This document shows positions 24,594 to 33,889 of a stretch of 64,000 nt of DNA, piece after piece. Numbering within the stretch: the stretch's first letter is position 1; each line of letters opens with the position of its first letter. Below the pieces are notes generated by a model. The model was not told where the DNA came from. It searched no databases and saw only the letters and a list, made by a program, of their open reading frames with translations. The translations under genes and the position numbers were made by a program. Source of the DNA: Microbacterium karelineae (GTDB taxonomy: Bacteria; Actinomycetota; Actinomycetes; Actinomycetales; Microbacteriaceae); assembly GCF_009745985.1 (NCBI RefSeq), contig NZ_WFIX01000190.1, positions 186,001 through 250,000 of the forward strand. Reading direction: 5' to 3'.

Positions 24594-25723
24594 GCCGGTT
24601 CCGCCATCTTCTGCGCGATGCCGAAGATGAGCCCTGGCGCGTCCGCTTCGCGGTTGTGCTCGAGCTGCCACCTCCCGAGCTGCACCGACGCCTCGACGAC
24701 GGCCGTCGCGCGCGCGACGCGGCGCGCGTGGAAGGCGTCCCACAGATCCTGATCGACGGCGGATCCGGCGAGCAGCAGCTCGGCGAGCACGAGCCCGTCC
24801 TCGAGCGCCTGCGCGGCGCCCTGTGCGATGGTCGGCGGGCAGCTGTGTGCGGCGTCGCCGATGATGACCGTGCGCCCGCGGTTCCACGGGCCCTCGATCA
24901 CGTGTGCGGTGAACCACGTGTAGTTGATGCGGCTCGACTCGTCGAGGCTCTCGCGCACCTCGGCCCAGGGGCCGCCGTATGCGGCCGCGAGGCCCTTCAT
25001 GATGTCGACGGCCTCGGCGGGGCCGACGCCGAAGCGATCCTGCGCGTCCTCGACGAGGAAGGCGTACATCGAGTCGTCGCCGGTCGGGGTGTAGCCGGCG
25101 ATGTGGACGGGGCCGCCGTAGTAGAGCTGGGTCTGCGTCACCGCGGCGGGGCGCGGCACGAACGCGCGCCAGATGCCCATGCCGGTGTGCTCGGGCTGGG
25201 TCACGATGTCGATGAGCTCGCGCACGGTCGAGTGCAGGCCGTCGGCGCCGACGAGCAGGTCGAATTCGCCGACCGTCGCGCCGCCGACGTCGACGCGCAC
25301 GCCCGTGTCCGTCTCGCGCACGCCCGTCACCTTGGATCCGAAGTGGATCCGCACGCCGAGGGACTCGGCGCGCTCCGTGAGGATCCGCGCCAGGTCGGGC
25401 CGGTACATGCCCATGCCCGCGGGGAAGTCGGGACCGCCCGTCTTCACCTCGGGCAGATCGGCGACCACGGCTGCGTCCGGGCCCGGCGCGCGCAGCGTGA
25501 GTCCCTCGAAGGGGTAGCCGAGGGCCGCCGCCTCCTCCCACACGCCGAGCGCCGCGAGGGAGCGGAGGGCGTTGCCCTGCAGGGTGATGCCGGATCCGAG
25601 CGCGGGCAGCTCGGACTTCAACTCGTAGACGTCGACCTCGACGCCGGCGGCGGCCAGCGGGATCGCGACGGCCATGCTGGCTGCGCCGCATCCGGCGATC
25701 GCGACCTTCTTCACTGCGGTCAT
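24590..25723 (-). CDS. FAD-dependent aromatic monooxygenase, salicylate-hydroxylase type
   Basis: 377 residues. The FAD Rossmann motif near residue 8 is AGCGAASMAVAIPLAAAG, with Ser where the second half of GxGxxG normally has Gly. The DG motif lies in LLVGADGLHSTVREL and the second FAD motif in GDAAHSCPPTIAQGAAQALEDG. These single-component enzymes use NAD(P)H and oxygen to hydroxylate aromatic rings, often giving the diol needed for ring cleavage. GAGGAGG precedes the ATG. Probable first oxidative step of the cluster. Confidence 0.88.
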   Translation of the reverse strand: MTAVKKVAIAGCGAASMAVAIPLAAAGVEVDVYELKSELPALGSGITLQGNALRSLAALGVWEEAAALGYPFEGLTLRAPGPDAAVVADLPEVKTGGPDFPAGMGMYRPDLARILTERAESLGVRIHFGSKVTGVRETDTGVRVDVGGATVGEFDLLVGADGLHSTVRELIDIVTQPEHTGMGIWRAFVPRPAAVTQTQLYYGGPVHIAGYTPTGDDSMYAFLVEDAQDRFGVGPAEAVDIMKGLAAAYGGPWAEVRESLDESSRINYTWFTAHVIEGPWNRGRTVIIGDAAHSCPPTIAQGAAQALEDGLVLAELLLAGSAVDQDLWDAFHARRVARATAVVEASVQLGRWQLEHNREADAPGLIFGIAQKMAEPA

Positions 25724-25758
25724 GGGGAGAACCTCCTCGTTCTCGGAATGCGTTCTGA

Positions 25759-26745
25759 CTAGAGGATCGCGAGCGGGTTGATGGGGGATCCGACCGCGCC
25801 GGTGATCGGCAGCGGCGGCGCGACGACGAGGAACTCCCAGCTGCCGCGCTCGGCGCACGCCTCGGCGAGCTCGTCGAGGTTCCACATCTCGCCGATCGTG
25901 AGCCCCATGTTCGGGATCACGATCTGGTGCAGGGGCTGGAAGCTCGGTACGTCGAACTCGTTCGGGCGCACCTCGAAGCCCCACGTATCGGTCGCGACGG
26001 CGGCGATCTCTGTGCGGTGCAGCCAGCCGGCCGTCGTGAGGGACAGGCCGGGGGCGGCGCCGCCCGCGTAGTCGCCCCACCCCTCGCGCCTCGCCCGTGC
26101 GTAGCGGCCCGTGCGCACCATGAGGATGTCGCCGCGGCGCACCTCGACGCCTTCGGCTGCGGCGATCTCGTCGAGCTCCGCCGGCGTGATGGCGTAGCCG
26201 TCTTCGAGCTCGCCGTCCGCGAGGTGGCGGCCCGCGTCGAGCAGCACGCCGCGGCCCGCGACCGCGCTCTTCGCGTGCTCGATGCCCGTGACGAGGTCGC
26301 CTTCGCTCGTGACGACGTCGCCCGCCCGGCGGCCGTTCCACGCGTTCCCGTGGTCGAAGATGTGGCCGAGGCCGTCCCACTGCGTCGAGCACTGCAGCGG
26401 CATGGTGATGTAGTCGTCGGCACCGCCGACCCCGTGCGGAAAACCCTGGCTGCCGCGCTCGGCGTCGGTGCCCGTGTCGGTCATCGTGTGCACCGGGTTG
26501 ACACGACGGCGCCACCCCTTCTGCGGGCCGTCCGTGTCGAACGCCTGCGCGAGCGACACGGTGCGCCCCGAGCGCACGAGCGCGGCGGCCGCGACGCGAT
26601 CCGCCTCGGTGATGAAGTTGAGCGTGCCGAGCCGGTCGTCCTCGCCCCAGCGTCCCCAGTTGCGGAACGCCTCGGCGCGCGCGCGGATCTCGCCCTCGGG
26701 GTCCGAGCGGTCGATGTCGGCGGGGTCTTCTGATGGCCGCGTCAT
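25759..26745 (-). CDS. Cyclase-family metal-dependent hydrolase (kynurenine formamidase-like fold)
   Basis: 328 residues, the long form of the cyclase family (PF04199-like). The entry motif GRWGEDDRLGTLNFIT and STQWDGLGHIFDHG correspond to the metal-site region; short members have HxGTHxDxPxH there. Relatives include isatin hydrolase and kynurenine formamidase, which open cyclic amides or lactones, but long forms are mostly uncharacterised. Sits between monooxygenase and FAH genes and overlaps the FAH start as ATGA, so it belongs to the same pathway. Confidence 0.8.
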   Translation of the reverse strand: MTRPSEDPADIDRSDPEGEIRARAEAFRNWGRWGEDDRLGTLNFITEADRVAAAALVRSGRTVSLAQAFDTDGPQKGWRRRVNPVHTMTDTGTDAERGSQGFPHGVGGADDYITMPLQCSTQWDGLGHIFDHGNAWNGRRAGDVVTSEGDLVTGIEHAKSAVAGRGVLLDAGRHLADGELEDGYAITPAELDEIAAAEGVEVRRGDILMVRTGRYARARREGWGDYAGGAAPGLSLTTAGWLHRTEIAAVATDTWGFEVRPNEFDVPSFQPLHQIVIPNMGLTIGEMWNLDELAEACAERGSWEFLVVAPPLPITGAVGSPINPLAIL

Positions 26746-27710
26746 GACGCCTCCCCGATGCAGCGGACGATCTGCGTTCCCAGCCCCGCGATGGATCCTG
26801 TCATGACGTCGCCGTCCGTCAGGAACCTCTTCCAGTGCTGGCCGTTGCCGGCGGGGCTGCCCGTGAGCAGCAGGTCACCCGGCAGCAGGGGCATCGTCTG
26901 GCTCGCCGCAGAGACGAGCGCGGGCACGTCGAACAGCAGATCGGAGGTCGACGAGTCCTGCATCGTCTCACCGTTCAGGTCGAGCCGCACGTGCGCATCG
27001 GACTCGTCGACGAGCTGGGCCGGCACGAGGAACGGGCCCGTCGGCAGGAAGCCGGGCGCGTTCTTCGAGCGGTACCAGTCGGTGCCGATCTCCTTCATGT
27101 CCTTGCGGAACACGAGGTCGCGGGTCGTGATGTCGTTGACGATCGTGTACCCGGCGATGTGGCCGAGGGCATCCTCGCGGGAGACGCGGAACGTCTCGCG
27201 GCCGATGACGACGGCGAGCTCGAGCTCCCAGTCGTGCACCTCGCTGTAGGCGGGCAGCGCGAGGGGCACGTCGTCGCCGACGACGCAGGCGGGCAGGCCG
27301 ATGAAGAAGTACGGCTCGCCGTTCGCGGCGCGGTCGTCCATCATCTTGGCCGCGAACGCGCGCGCCTCGTCGGGCGTGCGATCGGAGCTGTTCGTCAGCC
27401 CGGCCGCGACGAGCTCGATGACGTGCTGGCGGTAGTTCGCCCCCGTCTGCAGGACCTGGCGCGGCTCGACGGGCGCCGTCAGGATGACGTCGTCGAGCGG
27501 CCGCCATGGCCCGTCCGCCTCGACGAGGGCCGCGAGGCGCTCCCACGCGGGATCCCCCTGCGCGAGGAAGGCGTTCAGATCTGCGGCACCCAGTTCGTCG
27601 GGAGACAGCGCGCGGATCCGATCCCCGGCCACGAGGCCGAGGCGGACGGCGTCGCCGTCGCGGAAGCGCGCGAGGGCGAATCGGTTGTCGAGTGTGTGGT
27701 GTGACGTCAT
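26742..27710 (-). CDS. Fumarylacetoacetate hydrolase-family protein, first gene of operon
   Basis: 322 residues. It has ILTAPVEPRQVLQTGANYRQHVIE before the catalytic domain, LELAVVIGRETFRVS and IAGYTIVNDITTRDLVFR in the metal site, and the QDSSTSDLLFDVP and LLPGDLLLTGSPAGNG family segments. It differs clearly from the FAH protein at 22621, so the operon encodes two non-identical members, perhaps a hydrolase and a hydratase/isomerase. Separated from the dioxygenase gene by a terminator. Confidence 0.85.
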   Translation of the reverse strand: MTSHHTLDNRFALARFRDGDAVRLGLVAGDRIRALSPDELGAADLNAFLAQGDPAWERLAALVEADGPWRPLDDVILTAPVEPRQVLQTGANYRQHVIELVAAGLTNSSDRTPDEARAFAAKMMDDRAANGEPYFFIGLPACVVGDDVPLALPAYSEVHDWELELAVVIGRETFRVSREDALGHIAGYTIVNDITTRDLVFRKDMKEIGTDWYRSKNAPGFLPTGPFLVPAQLVDESDAHVRLDLNGETMQDSSTSDLLFDVPALVSAASQTMPLLPGDLLLTGSPAGNGQHWKRFLTDGDVMTGSIAGLGTQIVRCIGEAS

Positions 27711-27746
27711 CGTCGGGTCCTCATCGAGTCTGGGCGGAACGGGATG

Positions 27747-27775
27747 GGCCGCGACCGCACAGGGCGGTCGCGGCC
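27747..27775 (-). terminator. 12-bp hairpin terminator after the dioxygenase gene
   Basis: GGCCGCGACCGC (27747-27758) pairs perfectly with 27764-27775 around a 5-base loop. It starts eight bases beyond the extradiol dioxygenase stop, so the downstream FAH/cyclase/monooxygenase operon probably has its own promoter. Confidence 0.75.
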
Positions 27776-27782
27776 GAGCCCG

Positions 27783-28799
27783 TCAGCCGCGTCCCTCCAC
27801 GGCATACGGGTTGAGCAGCGCGTCCTTGATGTCGTCGGGCACGCCCTCCTCTGTCGCGCTCGGTCCGTCGGCGGGCGGGAACGACTCCGTCATCGACATC
27901 GGCATCGCGCCGTTGCGGTAGAAGTTGTTGGATCCCTGCGACGGCTTCCACGTGTTCGGCTCCCAGTCAGGCACGTAGTTGCGGTATCCGCCCGTGTTGA
28001 GCTCGATGCGCAGGCTCGACGGCTCGCGGTAGTAGAGGAAGTTCTGCTCGCCGATGCCGTGGATCGACGGTCCGTACTCGATGTCGGTGCCGTTCTCCAT
28101 GAGCACGTCAGCCGCGATGAGCAGCTCCTCGCGGGTGTCGACCCAGAACGCGAAGTGGTTCACGCGTCCGTCGCGGGTCGATCCGTCGAGGACGACGCCG
28201 AGGTCGTGCGACTTCTCGTTCGTCGTGAGCACCGAGAACACCGAGATGGGGGCCTCGTCGAGCACCGTGCGAGCCATGTGCCGGAATCCGAGGACCCGGG
28301 TGTACCACTCGCAGAACGCGTCGACGTCGCGGGCCGCGATCGTGACGTGGTCGAGCTGGCGCGGGGCGCCGGCGTGCGACGAGCGACGCTGCGGGCGGTC
28401 GGGGTATATCGACGCGAGGTCGGATCCGCTCTGGAAGTGCTCGACATCCCAGTGCAGCGTCATGGGGTGGCCCTGCGGGCCGACGAAGCGGTAGGCGCGG
28501 CCGATCGCGTGCCCGTCGCTCCACTCGCCCTCGACGCCCTCGGCCTCGAGACGCTTCACCGCCTCGTCGAGCGCCTCCGGGCTCGTGGTGCGCCATCCGG
28601 CCGTGTGGAGCGCGGGCTCGTCACCCGGCAGCACGACGAGGCTGTAGCGGTAGTAGTCGCCCCAGCAGCGGAGGTAGACGGCGCCGTCGATGCGGTCCGT
28701 CACCTGCATGCCGACCTGTTCCTCGTAGAACTTCACGGAGGCCTCGACATCGGGCGTCGTCACCGCGACATAGGACAGGTGCGAAAGCAGTTTGATCAT
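27783..28799 (-). CDS. Type I extradiol dioxygenase (catechol 2,3-dioxygenase-like, VOC superfamily)
   Basis: 338 residues, two VOC domains. Iron ligands are visible in the C-terminal domain: His151 (LDHVTIAARD), His215 (VNHFAFWVD) and Glu266 (SLRIEL). His247 (SIHGIG) and Tyr257 match the second-sphere residues of active enzymes, so it should be catalytic. It cleaves a catechol-type ring next to one hydroxyl. The ATG at 28799 has AAGGG upstream; the encoded start MIKLLSHLSYVAV fits the family. A long C-terminal tail of about 65 residues after Glu266 is distinctive. Confidence 0.88.
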   Translation of the reverse strand: MIKLLSHLSYVAVTTPDVEASVKFYEEQVGMQVTDRIDGAVYLRCWGDYYRYSLVVLPGDEPALHTAGWRTTSPEALDEAVKRLEAEGVEGEWSDGHAIGRAYRFVGPQGHPMTLHWDVEHFQSGSDLASIYPDRPQRRSSHAGAPRQLDHVTIAARDVDAFCEWYTRVLGFRHMARTVLDEAPISVFSVLTTNEKSHDLGVVLDGSTRDGRVNHFAFWVDTREELLIAADVLMENGTDIEYGPSIHGIGEQNFLYYREPSSLRIELNTGGYRNYVPDWEPNTWKPSQGSNNFYRNGAMPMSMTESFPPADGPSATEEGVPDDIKDALLNPYAVEGRG

Positions 28800-28893
28800 C
28801 TTCGATCCCTTCTTCGGGTAGGTCTTGTTCCACTCTCGCCGCCGCGAGCACATCAGGGAAGCCGAATATCTGGATCCCGGGAATCACTGTTGT

Positions 28894-30108
28894 TTATGCG
28901 CGAGTGGAGCGCCTCCGGGTCGCGAAGAGGGCGGCACCCACGGCGGCCGCGCAGAGCCCGACCACGCCGACGACGGGCTCGAGGCCGCCGATCGCCGCCG
29001 TGAGAGCGCCGACGAGAATCGGGGTGAGGAACTGACCGAGGAAGAACGAGGCCGTCCACAGCCCCGTCACGCGGCCACGCTCGTCGAAGCTCGTGGGAGC
29101 GACGACCCAGGTGAGCAGGGACGGCAGCAGGAATCCCGATCCGAGCGACGCGACGATTGAGCCGATCACCACGCCCGCAAAGCCGGGCAGCACCCACACG
29201 AGAATCATCCCGACCGCCTGCAGGCCGAATGCGAGCGGCAGCAGCGCACCAGGGCGCAGCCCGCCGAGGCGCGAGAACGTGAAGCCGGCGATCGCCGTCG
29301 CGAGCGATGCGACGGCCGAGACGAGCCCGATCGTGCGCGTGTCCTGCGCGTCGACGCCCGTCGCGACGACGAGGTAGCTGACCTCGATCACCATGACGTA
29401 GAACGAGAACCCGGCGAACAGGCTCACGAGCAGGCGGATCCTGATCCGCCGCCAGGGGATCCGCACCCGCTCCGGGACGGCGGCGTCGCCGACCTCGTCG
29501 CCGCGGCGCGGCTCCCAGAGCGCGAAGAACATGGGGATCGCGATCACGATGCTCACGGAGTAGACCCAGAACGGGGCGTGCCACCCACCCGTGCCGAGCG
29601 CCCCGCCGAGCGCGATGAACACCGTCGCGGCGAGAGTGGTCGTCACGGTCTGCAGGCCCAGATACTTCGTGCGTCGACGTTCCTCGTGGAAGTAGTCGAC
29701 GATGAGCGCCGTGCACACCGTCATGATCGCCGCCTCGCACACGCCGACGAGCACGCGGCTGAGGAGGATCCCGGTGAGGCCCTCCATCCAGGCGGGCGCC
29801 GTGCCGGCGATGGCGTAGGCGATCATCGCGACGAGCAGCAGCGGCTTCCGGCCGATCCTGTCGACGACCTGGCCGGCGAACGGCGCGAAGATCGCGATCA
29901 TGAGGGCCGGGATCGCGACGATCATCGGCACGAGCACATCGGCGCCGGGCTCGCCGGCGAAGTGCGCCGACAGCTGCGGCAGGATCGGCGTGAGAAGAAC
30001 GGATCCGAGAACCGGCATGCAGCTGCCGGCGAGAAGCAGGATCCCCTGGAGGGCCCCGGCGCTGCGCTGCGCGCGGTCGGCCCCGGAGTGGGTGGTGGAG
30101 GTCGCCAT
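28894..30108 (-). CDS. MFS transporter, aromatic-cluster associated
   Basis: 404 residues with about twelve membrane segments; the loop-2 motif FAGQVVDRIGRKPLLLVA is clear. Start at 30108 with AGGAG; a longer in-frame reading upstream lacks family resemblance. Position between the dioxygenase and IclR regulator genes suggests uptake of the aromatic substrate, though export of a toxic intermediate cannot be excluded. Confidence 0.85.
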   Translation of the reverse strand: MATSTTHSGADRAQRSAGALQGILLLAGSCMPVLGSVLLTPILPQLSAHFAGEPGADVLVPMIVAIPALMIAIFAPFAGQVVDRIGRKPLLLVAMIAYAIAGTAPAWMEGLTGILLSRVLVGVCEAAIMTVCTALIVDYFHEERRRTKYLGLQTVTTTLAATVFIALGGALGTGGWHAPFWVYSVSIVIAIPMFFALWEPRRGDEVGDAAVPERVRIPWRRIRIRLLVSLFAGFSFYVMVIEVSYLVVATGVDAQDTRTIGLVSAVASLATAIAGFTFSRLGGLRPGALLPLAFGLQAVGMILVWVLPGFAGVVIGSIVASLGSGFLLPSLLTWVVAPTSFDERGRVTGLWTASFFLGQFLTPILVGALTAAIGGLEPVVGVVGLCAAAVGAALFATRRRSTRA

Positions 30109-30268
30109 TGAGACTCCTATCGTCGTGCTCATTCGACCGCGTCCGTGCACGCTCGTGAAGACGAGATCCCTGATCCACGGAGTCAACCAGGGTGATGCCG
30201 CCCCGCATCGCGGGCGCGTCGCGGTCGCTCTCGAGGCGCGTGTCGACCGCACGACACCCGCGAATCGG

Positions 30269-31051
30269 TCACCGGCCCCGGTGGCGCATCCGCTGGCTCA
30301 GCTCGTGGGCGTGGGCGAGCAGCGTGCGGCCGAGGTGCGTGCGGCGCGCGGTGCCGAAGCGGAACTCGACGCCCGTGATGCTCAGCGCCCACTCGGGGCG
30401 GCCCGCGGGTGAGAACACCGCGGCGCCCATGCCCCAGCTGCCCTCGACGATGAGGCCGGGGTTGAGCGAGAGCCCGCGATCCCGTGTCTCCGCGATGCGG
30501 GACCGCAGGCTCGCCCGCGAGTGGGCCGCGCCCCAGCGGCCCGAGAGATCGTGGCCCGCGATGAACTCCTCGGCCTCGTCATCGGGCAGGAACGCGAGGA
30601 TCGCCATACCCGCCGATGCGACGCCGAGGGGGAAGCGCACGCCCTCGCTGAGCACATGCGAGCGGATCGGGAAGGCGCCGTCCTCGCGCACGAGGCAGAC
30701 GGTCTCGTCGCCGCGCCGGACCGACAGGAAGGCGCTCTCCTCCGTCGCCGTCGCAAGGGAGCGCACGACGTCGCGCGAGCGCTCCGCGACGTCGTAGCGC
30801 TCGGCGGCGACGGATCCCATGAGGAACAGCTCCGGGCCCGGCAGCCAGCGCCCCGTCACGGCGTCGCGGTCGACGAGCGCCTCGGCCTGCAGCGCGAGCA
30901 GCAGGCGGTGCACGGTCGGGCGGGCGAGGCCCGACTCGGCGACGAGGTCGGCGGCGCGGGCACCCCCGCGCTCGGCCCGCGCGGTGACGAGTCGCAGCAG
31001 CAGTGCCGCGCGCGCGACCGACTGCGTACCCTGCGGCGAGCGCGTGTCCAT
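30269..31051 (-). CDS. IclR-family transcriptional regulator
   Basis: 260 residues. The helix-turn-helix is in AADLVAESGLARPTVHRLLL; the effector domain includes FPLGVASAGMAILAFLP. Start at 31051, overlapping the region of its own likely operator. It diverges from the CoA-transferase/thiolase module at 31164 and precedes the MFS/dioxygenase genes on the same strand, so it may control both sides. Confidence 0.88.
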   Translation of the reverse strand: MDTRSPQGTQSVARAALLLRLVTARAERGGARAADLVAESGLARPTVHRLLLALQAEALVDRDAVTGRWLPGPELFLMGSVAAERYDVAERSRDVVRSLATATEESAFLSVRRGDETVCLVREDGAFPIRSHVLSEGVRFPLGVASAGMAILAFLPDDEAEEFIAGHDLSGRWGAAHSRASLRSRIAETRDRGLSLNPGLIVEGSWGMGAAVFSPAGRPEWALSITGVEFRFGTARRTHLGRTLLAHAHELSQRMRHRGR

Positions 31052-31054
31052 GAT

Positions 31055-31072
31055 GTGGACATTAGCGTCCAC
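31055..31072. promoter_or_regulatory. IclR-type operator GTGGAC-n6-GTCCAC
   Basis: GTGGAC (31055-31060) and GTCCAC (31067-31072) form a perfect inverted repeat with 6 bases between. It begins four bases from the IclR start codon and about 90 bases before the CoA-transferase start, so occupancy would block the regulator gene and could act on the divergent transcript. Confidence 0.55.
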
Positions 31073-31163
31073 GGAATCCACCTGACAACCGCTACTGGAC
31101 GGGCGGATCGAGGCGACGCACAGTGAGAGGAGGGCTTTCCCTTTCTCACGAAGGAGTGACACC

Positions 31164-31922
31164 GTGATCGACAAGCAGGTCGCGTCCGCCGCGGACGCCA
31201 TCGCCGACATCGCCGACGGGGCGAGCCTCGCCGTCGGCGGATTCGGCCTCTCGGGCAATCCGATGGCCCTCATCGAGGCGCTGCTCGCGCAGGGCACGAC
31301 CGATCTGTCGGTCGCGTCGAACAACTGCGGCACCGACGACTGGGGCCTCGGCCTGCTGCTCGCGGCGAAGCGGATCCGCAAGATGACCTCGTCGTATGTC
31401 GGCGAGAACAAGGAGTTCGAGCGGCAGTTCCTCTCGGGCGAGCTCGAGCTCGAACTGACACCGCAGGGAACCCTCGCCGAGAAGCTGCGCGCCGGCGGAT
31501 CCGGCATCGCCGCGTTCTACACCCAGACGGGCGTCGGCACGCAGGTCGCCGACGGCGGGCTCCCCCGCCGATACGCCCCCGACGGATCCATCGCCGTCGC
31601 CTCGCCGAAGAAGGACGTCCGCGTCTTCGACGGCCGCGAGTACGTGCTCGAGGAGGCGATCCGCGCCGACTTCTCGCTCGTGCACGCCTGGAAGGGAGAC
31701 CGCCACGGCAACCTCGTCTTCCGCAAGGCGACGCGCGCGTTCAGCCCGCTCGCCGCGATGGCGGGCCGGGTCTGCATCGCTCAGGTCGAGCATCTCGTCG
31801 AGCCGGGCGAGATCGACCCTGACGACGTGCACCTGCCCGGCGTGTACGTGCACCGCATCGTCGAGGTGGGCACGGACATCGTCAAGCGCATCGAGAAGCG
31901 CACCGTCCGAGAGGAGGCCTGA
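31164..31922 (+). CDS. 3-oxoacid CoA-transferase subunit A (second module)
   Basis: 252 residues; [20 protein letters not shown] and [16 protein letters not shown] are alpha-subunit landmarks. It carries the 20-residue insertion near [14 protein letters not shown] that SCOT-type subunits often have and that the PcaI-like protein at 20630 lacks, hinting at acetoacetate or another short 3-oxoacid. GTG start with AAGGAG eight bases upstream. First gene of a three-gene module divergent from an IclR regulator. Confidence 0.87.
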   Translation: MIDKQVASAADAIADIADGASLAVGGFGLSGNPMALIEALLAQGTTDLSVASNNCGTDDWGLGLLLAAKRIRKMTSSYVGENKEFERQFLSGELELELTPQGTLAEKLRAGGSGIAAFYTQTGVGTQVADGGLPRRYAPDGSIAVASPKKDVRVFDGREYVLEEAIRADFSLVHAWKGDRHGNLVFRKATRAFSPLAAMAGRVCIAQVEHLVEPGEIDPDDVHLPGVYVHRIVEVGTDIVKRIEKRTVREEA

Positions 31923-31923
31923 C

Positions 31924-32571
31924 ATGGCCCGCACCCGCACCGAGATGGCGGCCCGCGCCGCGCAGGAGCTCGCCGATGGCTCGTACGTGAACCTCGGCAT
32001 CGGCCTGCCGACGCTCGTCCCCAACTACGTTCCCGAGGGCACGACGCTCGTGCTGCAGAGCGAGAACGGGATCCTCGGCGTCGGTCCGTACCCGACCGAG
32101 GAGGCGGTGGATCCGGATCTCATCAACGCCGGCAAGGAGACCGTGACGACGCTGCCGGGGTCTGCGTTCTTCGACTCGGCCCTGAGCTTCGGCATGATCC
32201 GCGGCGGCAAGATCGACGCCGCGATCCTCGGCGCCATGCAGGTGTCGTCGGCGGGCGACCTCGCGAACTGGATGATCCCCGGGAAGATGGTCAAGGGCCC
32301 CGGCGGCGCGATGGACCTCGTGCACGGCGCCGCACGCGTCATCATCCTCATGGAGCACGTCGCGAAGGACGGATCCCCGAAGATCGTGAACGACTGCTCC
32401 CTCCCCCTCACGGGGCGCGGCGTCGTCGACCGCATCATCACCGACCTCGCCGTCATCGACGTGACCCCGGGCGGCCTCGTTCTGCGCGAGGTCGCGCCCG
32501 GCGTCACCGTCGAGGAGGTCGTCGCCGCGACCGAGCCCCCACTCGCCGTCGATCTGGAGTCCGGCTCATGA
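31924..32571 (+). CDS. 3-oxoacid CoA-transferase subunit B (second module)
   Basis: 215 residues; the catalytic glutamate lies in the canonical [12 protein letters not shown] motif. Partner of subunit A, whose stop is one base upstream. Together they activate a 3-oxoacid with CoA from succinyl-CoA for thiolytic cleavage by the next enzyme. The gene is followed by a long hairpin before the thiolase gene. Confidence 0.88.
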   Translation: MARTRTEMAARAAQELADGSYVNLGIGLPTLVPNYVPEGTTLVLQSENGILGVGPYPTEEAVDPDLINAGKETVTTLPGSAFFDSALSFGMIRGGKIDAAILGAMQVSSAGDLANWMIPGKMVKGPGGAMDLVHGAARVIILMEHVAKDGSPKIVNDCSLPLTGRGVVDRIITDLAVIDVTPGGLVLREVAPGVTVEEVVAATEPPLAVDLESGS

Positions 32572-32577
32572 CCCCCC

Positions 32578-32677
32578 GATGCACAACGACGCCAATTCTG
32601 CGCGTCGCCATCCGCCGGTCCGCGTCGTTCCGGGGAACACCCGAGGCGCACTTCGAGAATTGGCGTCGTCGTGCATC
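32578..32677 (+). repeat. 100-base inverted-repeat element before the thiolase gene
   Basis: A 22-base arm at 32578-32599 (GATGCACAACGACGCC onward) pairs with 32656-32677 at 21 of 22 positions. The 56-base interior has weaker pairing, including GTTCC/GGAAC. It fills the whole gap between the CoA-transferase and thiolase genes, and a sister element of similar design follows the thiolase gene. Confidence 0.85.
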
Positions 32678-32701
32678 GCGCGGCGCCGGACAGGAGTCAT
32701 C

Positions 32702-33883
32702 GTGACCACCGACATCGTCATCGTCGCCGCCGCGCGCACGCCGCAGGGCCGGCTGAAGGGCGGGCTGTCGTCCTTCTCAGCGCCCCAGCTCGGATCCTTC
32801 GCGATCGCGGGCGCCCTCGAGCGCGGATCCGTCCCGGCGAGCGCCGTCGACGCCGTCATCCTCGGGCAGGTGCTGCCCGCGGGATCCGGGCAGAACCCGG
32901 CCCGCCAGGCGGCGCTCGGCGCCGGCATCGGCTGGGACGTGCCCGCGCACTCGGTCAACAAGGTGTGCCTCTCCGGCCTCACCGCCGTGATCGACGCCTC
33001 GCGCATGATCGCGTCGGGCGACACCGAGGTGGTCGTCGCGGGCGGCATGGAGTCGATGTCGCGGGCGCCGCACCTGCTCGTCGGATCGCGTTCGGGCTGG
33101 ACCTACGGATCCGTCGAGGTGCTCGACCACATGGCGCACGACGGGCTCACCGATGCGCGCGACGGCGTGAGCATGGGCCTGTCGACCGAGAACCACAACG
33201 CGCGCTTCGGCCTCACCCGCGACGAGCAGGATGCCGTCGCGGCGCGCTCGCATCAGCGCGCGGCCGCGGCCGCGGAGTCGGGCGCGTTCGCCGACGAGAT
33301 CGTGCCTGTCGAGGTGCCGCAGCGGCGCGGGGATCCCCTCGTCGTGTCGACCGACGAGGGCGTGCGGCCCGACACGACGACCGAGACCCTTGCCCAGCTG
33401 CGCCCGGCCTTCGCGGAGGGCGGCAGCGTGACCGCGGGCAACGCGTCGCAGATCTCGGACGGGGCGGCCGCTCTCGTGCTGACGACCCGCGCCCGCGCCG
33501 TCGCGGAGGGGTGGCACGTGCTCGCGGCGCTCGGGGCGAACGGTCAGACCGCCGGCCCCGACAACTCGCTGCAGGCGCAGCCGGCCGACGCGATCCGCCG
33601 TGTGCTCGACAAGCAGGGCATCGCCGCCGGCGACCTCGATCTCGTCGAGATCAACGAGGCCTTCGGCGCCGTCGTCGCGCACTCGCAGAAGCAGCTCGGG
33701 CTGTCCGACGAGGTCGTGAACATCCACGGTGGGGGCATCGCGATCGGACACCCCATCGGCGCCTCCGGCGCCCGCCTCGTCGTCCACGCGGCGCACGAGC
33801 TCGCGCGCCGCGGATCCGGCACGGCCGCCGTCGCCCTCTGCGGAGGAGGCGGCCAGGGCGACGCGCTGATCTTGACGCTCTGA
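32702..33883 (+). CDS. Acetyl-CoA C-acetyltransferase (thiolase)
   Basis: 393 residues. Nucleophile cysteine in NKVCLSGLTAV, histidine in GGGIAIGHPIGASGA and second cysteine in ALCGGGGQGDA: the AtoB type, closer to biosynthetic/degradative acetoacetyl-CoA thiolase than the PcaF-like protein at 18815. GTG at 32702 with AGGAG upstream; longer in-frame starts run through the hairpin element. With the CoA-transferase it converts a 3-oxoacid to two acyl-CoA molecules. Confidence 0.87.
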   Translation: MTTDIVIVAAARTPQGRLKGGLSSFSAPQLGSFAIAGALERGSVPASAVDAVILGQVLPAGSGQNPARQAALGAGIGWDVPAHSVNKVCLSGLTAVIDASRMIASGDTEVVVAGGMESMSRAPHLLVGSRSGWTYGSVEVLDHMAHDGLTDARDGVSMGLSTENHNARFGLTRDEQDAVAARSHQRAAAAAESGAFADEIVPVEVPQRRGDPLVVSTDEGVRPDTTTETLAQLRPAFAEGGSVTAGNASQISDGAAALVLTTRARAVAEGWHVLAALGANGQTAGPDNSLQAQPADAIRRVLDKQGIAAGDLDLVEINEAFGAVVAHSQKQLGLSDEVVNIHGGGIAIGHPIGASGARLVVHAAHELARRGSGTAAVALCGGGGQGDALILTL

Positions 33884-33889
33884 TCCCGC

